A program made the position numbers and the translations under genes. The notes below the pieces were generated by a model that did no database searches, was not told the DNA's origin, and saw nothing but the letters and a program-made list of their open reading frames with translations. Positions 17,248 through 26,555 of a DNA stretch of 64,000 bases are shown here, in pieces. The stretch is taken from contig DYBN01000014.1 in assembly GCA_019418605.1 (NCBI GenBank), forward strand, positions 46,665 to 110,664, given 5' to 3'. Source of the DNA: Sutterella sp. GTDB lineage: Bacteria; Pseudomonadota; Gammaproteobacteria; Burkholderiales; Burkholderiaceae_F. How positions within the stretch are numbered: the first letter of the stretch is position 1; each line of letters opens with the position of its first letter.

Positions 17248-19014
17248 TTACTTTCCAAGAGCCAGCGCTTCGGCCATGATGCGGAAGACTTCGGTGGAGT
17301 TCATGAACCCGTGGAAGGCTTCGGCGTTGGGGCCGCGGGCCGTCACGACGAGGTCGTCGACCGTGTGCACGCCCTGCGACTCGCTTCTCGGAAGGTTGCC
17401 TTCGACGAAGTGCCCGCCCGGGATGTCCTTGTACTGGGCGTTGGCGACGTACTCGCCCTTTTCATTCTTGACGGCGGGCGTGAAGGTCTCCTCCTTGTAG
17501 GGGCGGTAGGTCTCGTAGTAGTCCGGGTGCGCGCCAAAGAACACGGCAAGGCGCTTGTCGGGGTAGAAGTTGTCCGGGAACCCGTCCTTGTCATTGTCTT
17601 CGTAGTGCGGGTAGCCTGCCTGCGCATACACGCCCACCTTCTCGCGCATGTCGCGGCCGGGCTTGTTGTCGTCGACCGTGCCCGCCACCGAAATCGAGTG
17701 CGTGTGGTCGCCCGTGACGATCAAAAGCGTGTCGGGGTGCTCGTCGCAGTACTTCTGCGCGGCTTCGACAACCTTGTCAAAGGCAATGGTCTCGGCCACG
17801 GACCGCGTCCAGTCGAGCGGGTGCGAGAACTTGTCGACCAAGCCCGCCTCGAGCATCAGGAAAAAGCCGTCCTTGTCCTTTTCAAGTACTTTGATGGCGG
17901 CGGCAAAGCTCTCGGTGAGATCGGGCTGGTTGGGGAACTTGGAGACCGTGTTGCCCTTGAACTGATGGCGATCAAGCCAGCCGTCCATATTGCCCGGGTG
18001 AAAGAGCCCGAGGAGCTTGTCGGCGCTCTCAGCGGCCTTCACCATGCCGTCGCGGTCGGTGGCAAGCGCATAGCCCGCCTTCTGAAAGAGCTCGACGTAG
18101 TTGATGTCGTCCTTGCGCTTGGAGCCGGGCGTGGACTTGGGGATGAAGTAGGCAGCACCGCCGCCTAACATCACCTCGGGCTTGACCTCATAGAACATGC
18201 CCACGATGTCGGCCTTGTCCGCACGACGCCGGGTGTGGGAGACGACGGATGCGGGCGTTGCGTCTTCAAGTTCGGCGTCGCTTACAACGCCCACGGCCAT
18301 GCCCGTCTTGCGGCGGATGAGTTCGGCAATGGTCTCCTGCCGGGGGTCGTCCTGCGTTGCCTTCGTGCGGTCAACGTACACGCCGAGGGCGTTCACTGAG
18401 GACTTGTGGCCCGTCATGTAGGCCGAGGCGGTGTTGGCGCTGTCGGCAGCAATCGTATCGACCGAGCTCGTGCCCAGAAGAGCCATGTGCGGCATGTTGT
18501 CCATGGCAAGCGGCGCGTTGTACATGCCGTTGGTGACGCCCTTGCTCATGATGCGCGCGGCCGTTCTGTGCCCGACGCTCAAGCCGTCGGCAATCAAGAG
18601 GATGACGTTGCGCGCCTGTGGCTTTTTAGGCGTGCCGTAGATTTCCCAGACCACCGTCTTTTCGCCCCCTTTGCCTGAGACGCTCACGCGGTAGGTGCCG
18701 GACTTTTTGATTTCAACGCCGCGCATCCAGATGCTCGAGGCGTTGCTGTCGATTTCGGTGCCGACGAAAATCTCGTCGCCCTTGAGCACCTTGCGGTAGT
18801 CCGCGCCGTTGATTTCGATTTTGACGTCGCTGCGGTCAACGACGCGGTCGAGTTCCACTTTGAAGTCAAAGCGGGCATTGGTCATGAAGCGGGCCTTGTC
18901 GACGGGATAGATGTCGGCTGCGGACGCGCTCGAGGTGACGCCGGCGGTCGTGATGGCGGTGACGGCGCAGGACAAAAGCGCCGCGGCAAGTTTGGTGTGC
19001 ATGGATTTCGTCAT
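17248..19014 (-). CDS. Secreted alkaline phosphatase
   Basis: A 588-residue PhoA-superfamily enzyme releasing phosphate from organic esters in the periplasm. A Sec signal (LAAALLSCAVTAITTAG, cleavage after ASA) is followed by an extra N-terminal domain of about 100 residues not found in E. coli PhoA, then the catalytic domain from NVILLIADGLSVGHR. The active-site serine lies in TIAADSANTASAYMTGHK (usual VTDSAATATAxxTG form); metal ligands are in LLMEAG-like LMLEAGLVDKFSHPLD and TGDHTHS. At 588 residues it is longer than E. coli PhoA (471). I chose ATG 19014 (MTKSMHTK); 19002 is also possible. A PhoB-box-like triple repeat lies about 200 bases upstream. Confidence 0.92.
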   Translation of the reverse strand: MTKSMHTKLAAALLSCAVTAITTAGVTSSASAADIYPVDKARFMTNARFDFKVELDRVVDRSDVKIEINGADYRKVLKGDEIFVGTEIDSNASSIWMRGVEIKKSGTYRVSVSGKGGEKTVVWEIYGTPKKPQARNVILLIADGLSVGHRTAARIMSKGVTNGMYNAPLAMDNMPHMALLGTSSVDTIAADSANTASAYMTGHKSSVNALGVYVDRTKATQDDPRQETIAELIRRKTGMAVGVVSDAELEDATPASVVSHTRRRADKADIVGMFYEVKPEVMLGGGAAYFIPKSTPGSKRKDDINYVELFQKAGYALATDRDGMVKAAESADKLLGLFHPGNMDGWLDRHQFKGNTVSKFPNQPDLTESFAAAIKVLEKDKDGFFLMLEAGLVDKFSHPLDWTRSVAETIAFDKVVEAAQKYCDEHPDTLLIVTGDHTHSISVAGTVDDNKPGRDMREKVGVYAQAGYPHYEDNDKDGFPDNFYPDKRLAVFFGAHPDYYETYRPYKEETFTPAVKNEKGEYVANAQYKDIPGGHFVEGNLPRSESQGVHTVDDLVVTARGPNAEAFHGFMNSTEVFRIMAEALALGK

Positions 19015-19211
19015 GTTTGAAAGATAAAAGTCTGTCAAAACGCTGTCTTTGAAAAGAACCACTTTTGCAGTGCGATATGGGTTTCCCCAATGGCGTAAAG
19101 GACTGCAAAAATGCTTTATTCGTATAAAAATCAGCTGTTTTGAATAAATGCGTGCCTTCGGTCTTCCGAAGACGCACTGCCGAAGTTTATGGGCGGTCTG
19201 TGAAGGCTCTC

Positions 19212-19240
19212 TGACAGTTTTGTGACCGGATGGTGACGGG
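19212..19240 (+). promoter_or_regulatory. Candidate PhoB-type 11-bp direct repeats
   Basis: Three TGAC cores start at 19212, 19223 and 19234, exactly 11 bases apart, reading CTGACAG-TTTT-GTGACCG-GATG-GTGACGG. PhoB boxes are CTGTCAT repeats with 4-base AT-rich spacers at 11-bp period. The site lies between the divergent alkaline phosphatase and panE genes, in the panE orientation, about 200 bases from each start. The match is partial. Confidence 0.4.
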
Positions 19241-19431
19241 AGGAGAAGCTCTCTCTCAAAACTTCCTGTTGCCGGCGCTCACGCGGGAAAGTTCAAAGGG
19301 GGGAGGGAGGGGGTTTTCGCGGCGGCTTTTGCCGAAAGCCTGCGCAGTACAATGCAAAGACGTGTGCCGGCAGGCGTCGGGATGAGAGGATTCCTAGCGA
19401 GCGCCTGCCTTGTTTTTGGAGAGATTTTTCG

Positions 19432-20358
19432 ATGCGGACGATTCACAAAGCGGCCTTTATCGGCATGGGGGCGCTCGGGATTTTGTACGGCGACTTGATC
19501 GCCCGGCGCTTTGGCCTGGGCAGCGTCACGTTTCTGGCCGACGCAGGCCGCATTGCGCGCTATCGCGCCAATCCGCCTTCGATGAACGGCGAGCCCTGCG
19601 ACTTTTGCTTTTGCGAGCCGCAAAAGTTCGAGGGCAAGGCCGATTTGCTTGTCTTTGCCGTCAAGGCGACGGCTCTCGCTGAGGCCATTGCCGAAGTCAA
19701 GCACTTGGTTGGCCCCGAGACGATCATCCTTTCGGTTTTAAACGGCATTTCAAGCGAAGAGATCATCGAGCACGAAATCGGTGCAGGCACCATCGTGCAC
19801 TGCGTAGCGCAGGGCATGGCCGCGCGGCGGACGGGCACGTCCGTCATTTGCAAAAAACAGGGCGTCATTTGCGTGGGCGTGCCAAAGGAGCACCCCGAGC
19901 GGCGCGAAGCGCTTTGTGCGCTTGAAACCTTTTTTGATGCCTGCGGCATTCACTATCAGCACGAAGAAGACATCATTCGGCGCATCTGGTGCAAGTGGAT
20001 GTTCAACATCGGCGTCAATCAGGTCGTGGCCGTCGCCGAGGGAGACTTCTCGAGCATCCAAAAGCCCGGAGACGTGCGCGATCGCTACATTGCGGCCATG
20101 CAGGAGGTGGTGCAGCTCGCGCAGCGCCTCGGCGTCGACGTCACGCAAAAAGACCTGGAGGAGTACGTGAAGCTTGGCGACACCCTTGACCCCGAAGGCA
20201 TGCCGAGTCTGCGGCAGGATACGCTTGCGCACCGCCCGACCGAAGTCGAGCTTTTTTCGGGCACATTGATCAAGAAGGCGCATGCCGCGGGGCTAAGTGT
20301 TCCTGTCAACGAAGCCCTCTACCGGGAAATCAAGGAGATGGAGGCAAGTTGGAAGTAG
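19432..20358 (+). CDS. panE: 2-dehydropantoate 2-reductase family protein
   Basis: A 308-residue ketopantoate reductase: N-terminal NADPH Rossmann motif AFIGMGALGILYG (about 8-20), the VKATALAEAI segment with the conserved Lys of VFAVKA, the hinge LNGISSEE, and a C-terminal helical domain with KWMFNIGVNQVVA and the SMxxD-equivalent PSLRQDTLAHRPTEVELFSG. PanE makes pantoate for coenzyme A. ApbA/PanE paralogues acting on other 2-keto acids are common, so specificity is not certain. GGAGAG precedes the ATG. Confidence 0.85.
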   Translation: MRTIHKAAFIGMGALGILYGDLIARRFGLGSVTFLADAGRIARYRANPPSMNGEPCDFCFCEPQKFEGKADLLVFAVKATALAEAIAEVKHLVGPETIILSVLNGISSEEIIEHEIGAGTIVHCVAQGMAARRTGTSVICKKQGVICVGVPKEHPERREALCALETFFDACGIHYQHEEDIIRRIWCKWMFNIGVNQVVAVAEGDFSSIQKPGDVRDRYIAAMQEVVQLAQRLGVDVTQKDLEEYVKLGDTLDPEGMPSLRQDTLAHRPTEVELFSGTLIKKAHAAGLSVPVNEALYREIKEMEASWK

Positions 20359-20482
20359 TTGCCTCTCTGATGCGGTGCGTTAAGCAAAGTTTGTTTAATT
20401 TCGATTAACTTTGATCAACTGCATGCAACTGTCGTTATTTTTGGCGTGATTTGCAGTGCGAAGAATTTCGGAGATTTGACTC

Positions 20483-21214
20483 ATGAGCGGCATGAACACT
20501 TTGACGGATGTTCTCATCAACCACACGTCGGTTCGCGACTACACGGACGAGCCCGTTGCGCCCGAGGTTTGCGAGCGCATTCTCAAGGCTGCGCTCGCGG
20601 CCTCGAGCACCTGCTTTTTGCAGCTGGTCGACATCATCCGCGTCACCGACAAGCAAAAGCGCGAGGCGCTCATGCACCTCTCGGGCGAGCAGCGCCACGT
20701 TGTGACGGCTCCTGAATTCTGGGTTTTCTGCGCCGACTACGGGCGCGATGCCGCGCTTGTGGAGAAGGCCGACCTGGGCTGGACGGAGCAGCTTGTGGCT
20801 GCCTCGCTGGATGTGGGCATCTGCGCGCAAAGCGCCATGGCAGCGCTTGAAGCGCAGGGGCTTGGCGGCGTCTTTGTGGGCGGGCTGCGAAACGGCATCG
20901 AGGAAGTTGATGCGCTCCTTAATCTCCCTCAAAACGTGGTGCCGCTTCTCGGGCTTGCCTTCGGGCATCCGGCCTGGAAAAACGAAATCAAGCCGCGGCT
21001 TCCGATGTCGGTGACCGTCATGGACAACGGCTACCGCGAGGCCTCAAGGGAGACGATTGCGGCCTACGACGCGCAAATGCATGCGTACTTCAAGAGCCGC
21101 TCGAGAAGCCCGAGAGATGACACCTGGGTCAACGGGATTTCGGGCATTCTCAAGCGCGAACGCCGTCCTTTCGTGAAGGATTTCCTGCAGAAGAAGGGCT
21201 TTGCGTTAAAATAG
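20483..21214 (+). CDS. nfsA: NfsA-type oxygen-insensitive nitroreductase
   Basis: A 243-residue FMN-dependent NADPH nitroreductase. Landmarks are the SVRDYTDEPVAPE FMN-binding start, EFWVFCADYGR, the LVAASLDVGICAQSAMAALEAQGLGGVFVGGLRN core and the NfsA-type PRLPMSVTV motif. The enzyme reduces quinones and nitroaromatic compounds two electrons at a time. Length matches E. coli NfsA (240). The first ATG has GGAG 14 bases upstream, and a second ATG three codons later has a wider spacing. It follows panE by 124 bases and may be transcribed with it. Confidence 0.88.
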   Translation: MSGMNTLTDVLINHTSVRDYTDEPVAPEVCERILKAALAASSTCFLQLVDIIRVTDKQKREALMHLSGEQRHVVTAPEFWVFCADYGRDAALVEKADLGWTEQLVAASLDVGICAQSAMAALEAQGLGGVFVGGLRNGIEEVDALLNLPQNVVPLLGLAFGHPAWKNEIKPRLPMSVTVMDNGYREASRETIAAYDAQMHAYFKSRSRSPRDDTWVNGISGILKRERRPFVKDFLQKKGFALK

Positions 21215-21784
21215 CGCCCGCTCTGAAAAGGGAAAACTGTCAAGAAGGCCCCGGGCCCGGGCGCGCTTTTCATGTGCGCCTTGCGCAGGGCAGGTGCTTT
21301 GCTTTCCGACACAACAACTCCATCCGGATAAGCAAGGCACTGCGGGGCAAGGCCTTTGGGCCTCTCTCAAGAGAAAAGGCGAGGGCGCTGCCAGACTTCG
21401 GGCGCGAAGGGCTTTGAAGAGCCCCGTGCGCGCACAGCGGCAGTACCGGCAGGCCGGACTCTCATTCTTGTGCTTTTTCATGCGGCGCAAAGAAATCTTT
21501 CGCTGCAGGGGCCCTTGTTTTCCCTTTTATTGCACCCTCGCGGTGCTCCGGCTGTTTTTCCTGCCACAGGCTTGTGTCCTTGCGGTTCTCCGTCTTTTGC
21601 CCTTTCGGGCGGCGGCTGCTGCAGGAGGCCCCCGGCCGCTTTATTTAAAGCTCCCCTTGGGCTTTTCAGTCCCAGGGGCGCGGGGGCTTTTGCGCTTTTT
21701 TTTTCAAGCGCGCCGCAGGAAGAGCTTTTGCCGGCAGAGGCGTGTTTTGCAGGATGTTTTTGTTTTCGACAGGATGGTGACGGG
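21215..21784. other. Gene-free GC-rich stretch
   Basis: 570 bases with no recognisable gene. The yczE-like frame stays open upstream for 143 codons, but that part is low-complexity and has no ribosome binding site at its start. I see no repeat or terminator of note. Confidence 0.5.
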
Positions 21785-22420
21785 ATGGTTTTTCGCTTCT
21801 TGATGTTTGTTTTCGGCCTTTTGGTGCTTGCCACCGGCATTTCCACCGTGACGCATGCGGGACTTGGAACGGGTACGGTGAGTTCGGCTGCCATCGTGCT
21901 CTCGCAGAAGACGGGGCTTACGATCGGCTTTTTCGTTTTCGCCACCAACGCCTTTTTCTTCGTTCTGCAGACCTTGGTCGATCACAAGGGATTTTTCATC
22001 AAGGCGGTCAAGCAGCTTCCCGTCTGCGCGCTCTTTGGCGCGGTCTTTGACCTTGCGATGTGGGCGACATCCTTTCTGGACCCCACAAGCTACGGACTTA
22101 AGCTCGTGCAGGTTGCCGCAGGCACGGTGCTCACAGGGCTTGGGATTTCGGGCATGGTCTACGCCCGTCTCTTTATTTTGCCGCCCGAGGGGTTTGTTCT
22201 TTCCGTCATGCACCGCTGGGGCGGGTCGTTCGGAACACTGCGCATGGGCGTCGATATCTTCCTTGTGACCGTTGCCGTCATCCTGAGCCTTCTCTTTTTC
22301 GGCACCATTGTGGGTCTGCGCGAAGGCACGCTCGTCACGGCCCTGGGCTCGGGGCGCGCGGCCAACCTCTTTTTAAAGCTCTGGGGACGGCTCTTTCCGA
22401 AGCACCGCCCGATCGACTAA
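21785..22420 (+). CDS. YczE/YyaS-like membrane protein
   Basis: A 211-residue protein with five or six predicted membrane helices resembling the Bacillus YczE/YyaS group (early GLLVLATGISTVTHAGLGTG block). The family is of uncertain role; in Bacillus, YczE has been linked to regulation of secondary metabolite synthesis. The start at 21785 follows an AGGATGG/GACGGG stretch. It stands alone, and a TauE exporter lies convergent downstream. Confidence 0.7.
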   Translation: MVFRFLMFVFGLLVLATGISTVTHAGLGTGTVSSAAIVLSQKTGLTIGFFVFATNAFFFVLQTLVDHKGFFIKAVKQLPVCALFGAVFDLAMWATSFLDPTSYGLKLVQVAAGTVLTGLGISGMVYARLFILPPEGFVLSVMHRWGGSFGTLRMGVDIFLVTVAVILSLLFFGTIVGLREGTLVTALGSGRAANLFLKLWGRLFPKHRPID

Positions 22421-22541
22421 GGCGCTGCTGGCACCAAAAACGACCTTCAGGGCGCGCTTTTCCCCGGCCCTTCGTTTTTGGTCTGTGAATGAAGCGCGGC
22501 GGCCGTGCGTGCGGCCGAGTTTGTGGCCTTGCGTGCGGACG

Positions 22542-23297
22542 TTAGGCCGCCGCAAAGACCACTTCGCGCACGATGAGGCTCACGCCGCCGCCGATCATGA
22601 GCCACAAAAGAAGTTTCCTAAAAGCACCGTCCGAGAGCCGCTTGTAGAGCGCCACGCCCGCCTGCGCCGCCAAAAGCGTCGCCGGAATGGCAATAGCCAT
22701 CAGAATCAGGGTGTGCGCCGTGAAGTATCCGCGCCAGACGTAGACCGCGGTGGCTAGCCCAAGCACGACGACGTTAAAGGGCCGCAGGATGGCGCTCGTT
22801 TCCTGCTTGCTCCAGGGCTGCAGCGCCGCCCACATCGTGGGCAGCACGCCCGAGAGCGACGCCGCGCCCCCGAGCAGGCCGCTAGCAAACCCCACCAGAG
22901 CGTCCGCTGCGGGGTGGTCCTGCTTCATCTGCGGCAGCGTGTGCCGCGCAATCAGAAAGGCGCCGTAGAGCAGCATCAGGCAGGCGATCGTGAGCTTGAT
23001 GACCGAGGCGTCGACCCAGACAAGAATCGACGTGCCAAGGGGCATGGCAACGAGAGCCGGAATCAAAAACCGGGGCAGGCGCTTAAAGCCCTTGGAGAGT
23101 CCCGCACGGGTAAGCCAGAGGCTTTGCACGCCGCTGATCACCGACATGGCCGCCACAATCGGCACGGCCTGCTCGGCCGGCATCGCCTGAAGCCAGATCC
23201 CAAGCGACATGAGCGCGGTGCCAAAGCCCGCAAGCCCGTTGACAAAGCCGCCTGCGGCGGCTCCCAAAACAACCGTGACAACAATTTCCCATTGCAT
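22542..23297 (-). CDS. TauE/SafE family sulfite/anion exporter
   Basis: A 251-residue TauE/SafE membrane protein with about eight helices and the duplicated family motif: GAAAGGFVNGLAGFGTALMS near the N-terminus and GFASGLLGGAASLSGVLPTM in the middle. These permeases export sulfite, sulfoacetate or similar organosulfur anions. The start at 23297 (MQWEIVVTVV) fits family length; an upstream extension to 23537 lacks hydrophobic character and overlaps nth on the same strand. Substrate is not shown. Confidence 0.88.
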   Translation of the reverse strand: MQWEIVVTVVLGAAAGGFVNGLAGFGTALMSLGIWLQAMPAEQAVPIVAAMSVISGVQSLWLTRAGLSKGFKRLPRFLIPALVAMPLGTSILVWVDASVIKLTIACLMLLYGAFLIARHTLPQMKQDHPAADALVGFASGLLGGAASLSGVLPTMWAALQPWSKQETSAILRPFNVVVLGLATAVYVWRGYFTAHTLILMAIAIPATLLAAQAGVALYKRLSDGAFRKLLLWLMIGGGVSLIVREVVFAAA

Positions 23298-23488
23298 GGC
23301 TTGATGTTTCCTCAAGGTGCGCGGGGGCGTTTTCTGCAAGCCGTTCACGCTCTTTTCGAGCCCCTTTCCGCACCCTTGGCGCAAGGCCGGGATTTTAAGT
23401 TCTCTTGCAGCAAAGGAGGCGGCAAGGCGCCAAGGCGCCTTGAACCTTTCGAAAGACTGGTGGCCTGCCTGCAGCAGTTTCCCCGAAG

Positions 23489-24142
23489 TCAGGCGCCAGG
23501 CTTGTCTTGATGGATGTCCTTGTCCTTGAATTCGCACAGATCGGCGATGGCGCAGTGCACGCAGTCAGGTTTCCTTGCCGTGCAGCAGTACCGGCCGTGC
23601 AGCAGTATCCAGTGATGGGCGTTGACGAGCACCTCCTGCGGCAGGTGCTTTTCCAAAAACGCGCCCACGGCTGCGGGCGTTTTCGCCTTGGAGAGGCCCG
23701 TTCGGTGCGCCACGCGAAAAATGTGCGTATCGACCGCCATCAGGGGCTTGCCGAAGGCGACGTTGAGCACCACCTTGGCCGTTTTTTCTCCCACGCCGGG
23801 AAGCGCCACCAGGCTTTCAAAATCCTGCGGCACGCGTCCCTCGTATTTTTGAACGAGGATCGCAGCCGTCTGCACCGCGTGCCGCGCCTTGGAGCGGAAA
23901 AGCCCCAGCGTCTGGATGTAGGGCTCGACTTCTTCGGGCGTCATTGCGGCAAGTGCATGCGCGTTCGGGGCGCGCTCAAAGAGCGCGGGCGTCACCGCGT
24001 TAACCTTCTGATCGGTTGTCTGCGCCGAGAGCATGACCGCAATAAGAAGCTCGAAGGGATTTTTCCAGTTGAGCTCGCTCTTGGGGTTGGGCCGCAGGGC
24101 GGCAAGACGCTTGAGGATTTCGCAGCGTCGGGCGTCGTTCAT
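23489..24142 (-). CDS. nth: Endonuclease III
   Basis: A 217-residue base-excision-repair DNA glycosylase/AP lyase for oxidised pyrimidines. The helix-hairpin-helix with the catalytic Lys is LPGVGEKTAKVVL (about 114-126) and the catalytic Asp is in VDTHIFRV. The four-Cys 4Fe-4S site is near the C-terminus (Cys spacing as in CCTARKPDCVHCAIADLC). Length fits E. coli Nth (211). A good AAGGAGAG site precedes the ATG. It follows rsxB by 26 bases; the rsx-nth linkage is also seen in E. coli, though there the whole rsx operon is present. Confidence 0.95.
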   Translation of the reverse strand: MNDARRCEILKRLAALRPNPKSELNWKNPFELLIAVMLSAQTTDQKVNAVTPALFERAPNAHALAAMTPEEVEPYIQTLGLFRSKARHAVQTAAILVQKYEGRVPQDFESLVALPGVGEKTAKVVLNVAFGKPLMAVDTHIFRVAHRTGLSKAKTPAAVGAFLEKHLPQEVLVNAHHWILLHGRYCCTARKPDCVHCAIADLCEFKDKDIHQDKPGA

Positions 24143-24168
24143 GGTTTTCGCTCTCCTTTTCGCGCCCG

Positions 24169-24753
24169 TTATGAGGCGCCCTGGCGCGCCTTTTTCATGA
24201 CCGCAGCCAGAATGCCCGCGCGCGTGGCGGCGTCGTGGTTGAGCTCCCGGGCTTTTTCTTCTTTAATTCGCAGGCGTCTGAGGCGCGCCGCTTCATAGCG
24301 CTTTTTGGCTGCGCGCGCATCCTCGGGCGTCCACTCGCGCCCGGCCTCGATCATGTCGACGGCGTTGACAGGACAGGCGCACACGCAAAGCCCGCACCCC
24401 GTGCAGGCCGTGTCAATGACGGCAAAGAGGTGCTTGGGCGTGCCGCTGATGACTTCGACGGGGCAGGCCGCGGCGCACAAGGCGCAGCCGATGCAGGAAA
24501 GGGCGTTGATGCGTGCGGTGCTAAACGGCAATTCCCTGCCGTATTCCGGATCAAGCGGCAGGGGATCGGTGCCCAGAGCCTTGGCAAGTCGTGCAATTCC
24601 CTTTGCGCCCCCCGGAGCGCACCTGTTGACGGCGGCCTTCCCCGCAGCCATGGCAAGCGCGTACTGCGCGCAGCCGTCAAACCCGCATTGTCTGCACTGG
24701 GTCTGAGGAAGAATGTCTTCCAAGCGTTGAGCCATGATTTCGGGGGAGGGCAT
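24169..24753 (-). CDS. rsxB: RsxB/RnfB-type iron-sulfur protein
   Basis: A 194-residue protein with an N-terminal four-Cys Fe-S domain (CRQCGFDGCAQYA, with a later Cys in VNRCAPGG) and two classical ferredoxin 4Fe-4S motifs (CIGCALCAAACP and CTGCGLCVCACP). This is the RnfB/RsxB pattern, but the N-terminal membrane anchor of full RnfB is absent and no other rnf/rsx gene is nearby. Stand-alone RnfB-like proteins beside nth are common in betaproteobacteria; their partner is unclear. It may pass electrons to Nth-linked or SoxR-related chemistry. A second ATG six codons in is a possible start. Confidence 0.88.
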   Translation of the reverse strand: MPSPEIMAQRLEDILPQTQCRQCGFDGCAQYALAMAAGKAAVNRCAPGGAKGIARLAKALGTDPLPLDPEYGRELPFSTARINALSCIGCALCAAACPVEVISGTPKHLFAVIDTACTGCGLCVCACPVNAVDMIEAGREWTPEDARAAKKRYEAARLRRLRIKEEKARELNHDAATRAGILAAVMKKARQGAS

Positions 24754-24936
24754 GGGGGAAAAAGTACAAAAAGTTGGATGAACGCGATTGTGTCACGCTT
24801 TCACGAGCGCTTTCAAATTTTGAAAAGAAGGCGGGAAGCTTCTCGCCATGAAGGAACGCTTCCGTGTGCGCCGACCTTTTTTGCGGGGCCCGTTCGCCTG
24901 GCTGCCCAAAACCGTGTTTCGTAGGATCGCATCCCA

Positions 24937-25001
24937 AAAGAAAAGCGCTCCTCGTTTTTTGCACGTCCGCGGCGAAGGCGGGCGGCAAAGAAAGGAGCGC
25001 T
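24937..25001 (-). terminator. Probable terminator downstream of fpr
   Basis: Inverted repeat AGCGCTCCT (24944-24952) and AGGAGCGCT (24993-25001), with extra pairing inside, followed on the minus strand by TTTTCTTTT. The long loop (40 bases) makes it a moderate call. Confidence 0.55.
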
Positions 25002-25044
25002 GCTCTTGCTTGCGCAAGACCGATGCAAAATCGGCGGCGCTGCG

Positions 25045-25779
25045 CTAAAGCCAGAAGTTTTCGACGAGCATCTGCCCGGGGTTGGCTCCGCGCGGGGAGA
25101 CAAAGCCTCTTGCCTTCAGGGCTTCGCGCACGGACTTCACCATGGCGGGATTGCCGCAGATCATGGCGCGCGAATGCGCGGGATCAAGGGTTAAGCCTGC
25201 GGTCTTTTCCACGAGCCCTTCAGAGAGCGCATCCGGAATGCGCTTTTGAATGAGCGCGCCCTTTTCGCGGGTGACGCAGGCCATCATCTGGAGCTTGGGT
25301 CCCATGGTGATGTAGCGGCCCACGTACTGGGTTTCGCTCCAGGTGCGCACGCTGTGCACGAGGACGATGTTGTCGTACTTCTCGACGATGGTCGGATCGC
25401 TTGCCACGGCAACAAAGGAGGCAACGCCCGTGCCGGTGGCAAAAAGCCACAGATCCTTTCCGCCTTCCTGCAGGCGGTTTTCAAGGAGCATGCCCATCGT
25501 TTCGGTGTCAACCATCAGGGTGTCGCCCTTTTTGAGCGCGCACAGTTTGGGCGAGACGGCCCCGCCCTTGACGCGCGCGACAAATAGCCGCAGGACGTTT
25601 GAACCAGAGGGCGTTGCAATCGAGTAGCAGCGCCAGTCGCTCTCGGAAGCGCCGGGCAGGGCGACGCGCACAAATTCCCCCGTCTTCCAGCGCATGCCTT
25701 CGGGCACGGCCAGATCAAGGCTGACGACGTTGTCGGCGACGGCAACGGCTTCGAGCACCTGCGTGTGCAAAACAGCCAT
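25045..25779 (-). CDS. fpr: Ferredoxin-NADP reductase
   Basis: A 244-residue FAD-containing reductase moving electrons between NADPH and ferredoxin or flavodoxin. FAD-binding RCYSIATP (RxYS motif), the NADP-binding FATGTGVASF block and MICGNPAMV (CGxP motif) are all visible, and the C-terminal ENFW matches the bacterial Fpr type with an aromatic near the end. The start at 25779 has AGGAG ten bases upstream. The 7Fe ferredoxin gene fdxA is 99 bases upstream on the same strand, so this is probably a working redox pair. Confidence 0.93.
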   Translation of the reverse strand: MAVLHTQVLEAVAVADNVVSLDLAVPEGMRWKTGEFVRVALPGASESDWRCYSIATPSGSNVLRLFVARVKGGAVSPKLCALKKGDTLMVDTETMGMLLENRLQEGGKDLWLFATGTGVASFVAVASDPTIVEKYDNIVLVHSVRTWSETQYVGRYITMGPKLQMMACVTREKGALIQKRIPDALSEGLVEKTAGLTLDPAHSRAMICGNPAMVKSVREALKARGFVSPRGANPGQMLVENFWL

Positions 25780-25878
25780 GGACTTTTTACTCCTATCGAA
25801 ATTCAATCAACGTCAATCAAAGGGCTTGGAGCTCCCTCTGGGGGCTCCGTCTTGGCGAGCGTGCGTTGCGAGGGTAAA

Positions 25879-26202
25879 TCAACGCTTGAGATACTGGCGC
25901 TTGTTGGCCACGCCCACCCACTGATCGGCATCATCGGGTGCGGGCTTCTTGCGGGTGATCGAGGGCCACTGGTGCGAGAGCTCGGCGTTGATCGCAATGA
26001 AGTCAAGCTGATCCTGCGGGACGTCTTCTTCGGCAAAAATGGCCGCCTCCGGGCACTCGGGCACGCACACGGCGCAGTCGATGCACTCGTCGGGGTCGAT
26101 CACGACGAAATTGGGGCCTTCGTGAAAGCAGTCGACAGGGCAAACGTCAACGCAGTCGGTGCGCTTGCAGTTGATGCACTGCTCGCAAACAACGTGGGTC
26201 AT
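25879..26202 (-). CDS. fdxA: 7Fe ferredoxin FdxA
   Basis: A 107-residue ferredoxin with the FdxA layout: the 3Fe-4S/4Fe-4S Cys pattern CEQCINCKRTDCVDVCPVDC followed by CIDCAVCVPECP, then an acidic C-terminal tail (ELSHQWPSITRKK). Start MTHVVCEQCI at 26202 is the universal family start; GGAGAG lies upstream. It probably donates or accepts electrons with Fpr, encoded next. Confidence 0.95.
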   Translation of the reverse strand: MTHVVCEQCINCKRTDCVDVCPVDCFHEGPNFVVIDPDECIDCAVCVPECPEAAIFAEEDVPQDQLDFIAINAELSHQWPSITRKKPAPDDADQWVGVANKRQYLKR

Positions 26203-26555
26203 GGGTGATTCTCTCCACAAAAGGCGCGCGAGCAACCTGCCGTTTGCGTGGTTTGCTCAGAGCCTTCAACAACAAAATTCAAAACGAGGCGCGCTCCAAA
26301 GCCCCCAATGCCGGCCTTCTCGTCGGGCTGCAGCCGGCGCTTCGCGCGGGATGGGGGCGGGCCTTGGGCTTAGCGCTGCAAAGCCGCCATTGTAACGCAG
26401 GCGCAATTTTTCGATGAGGCCGTTTTTATGTGTTTTATGGGCGCTTTGGCGCTGCTGCTACGGCTTTGCCTTGTCCAAAGCGGCGATTTGGCCCCGCATG
26501 AGGACGCAGCGGGGAGCGCCATGGTTCCCCAAGCAGGAAAGGATGTTTCCGGAGG
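26203..26555. other. Intergenic region, nothing recognised
   Basis: 353 bases between fdxA and the LysE-family gene (same strand). It should contain the fdxA promoter near 26203-26280, but I found no clear motif, repeat or small gene. Confidence 0.4.

Noticed and set aside
21356..21784. Longer start for the YczE-like gene
   Set aside because: The 143 extra codons are low-complexity, without a ribosome binding site at their start and without membrane or family features.
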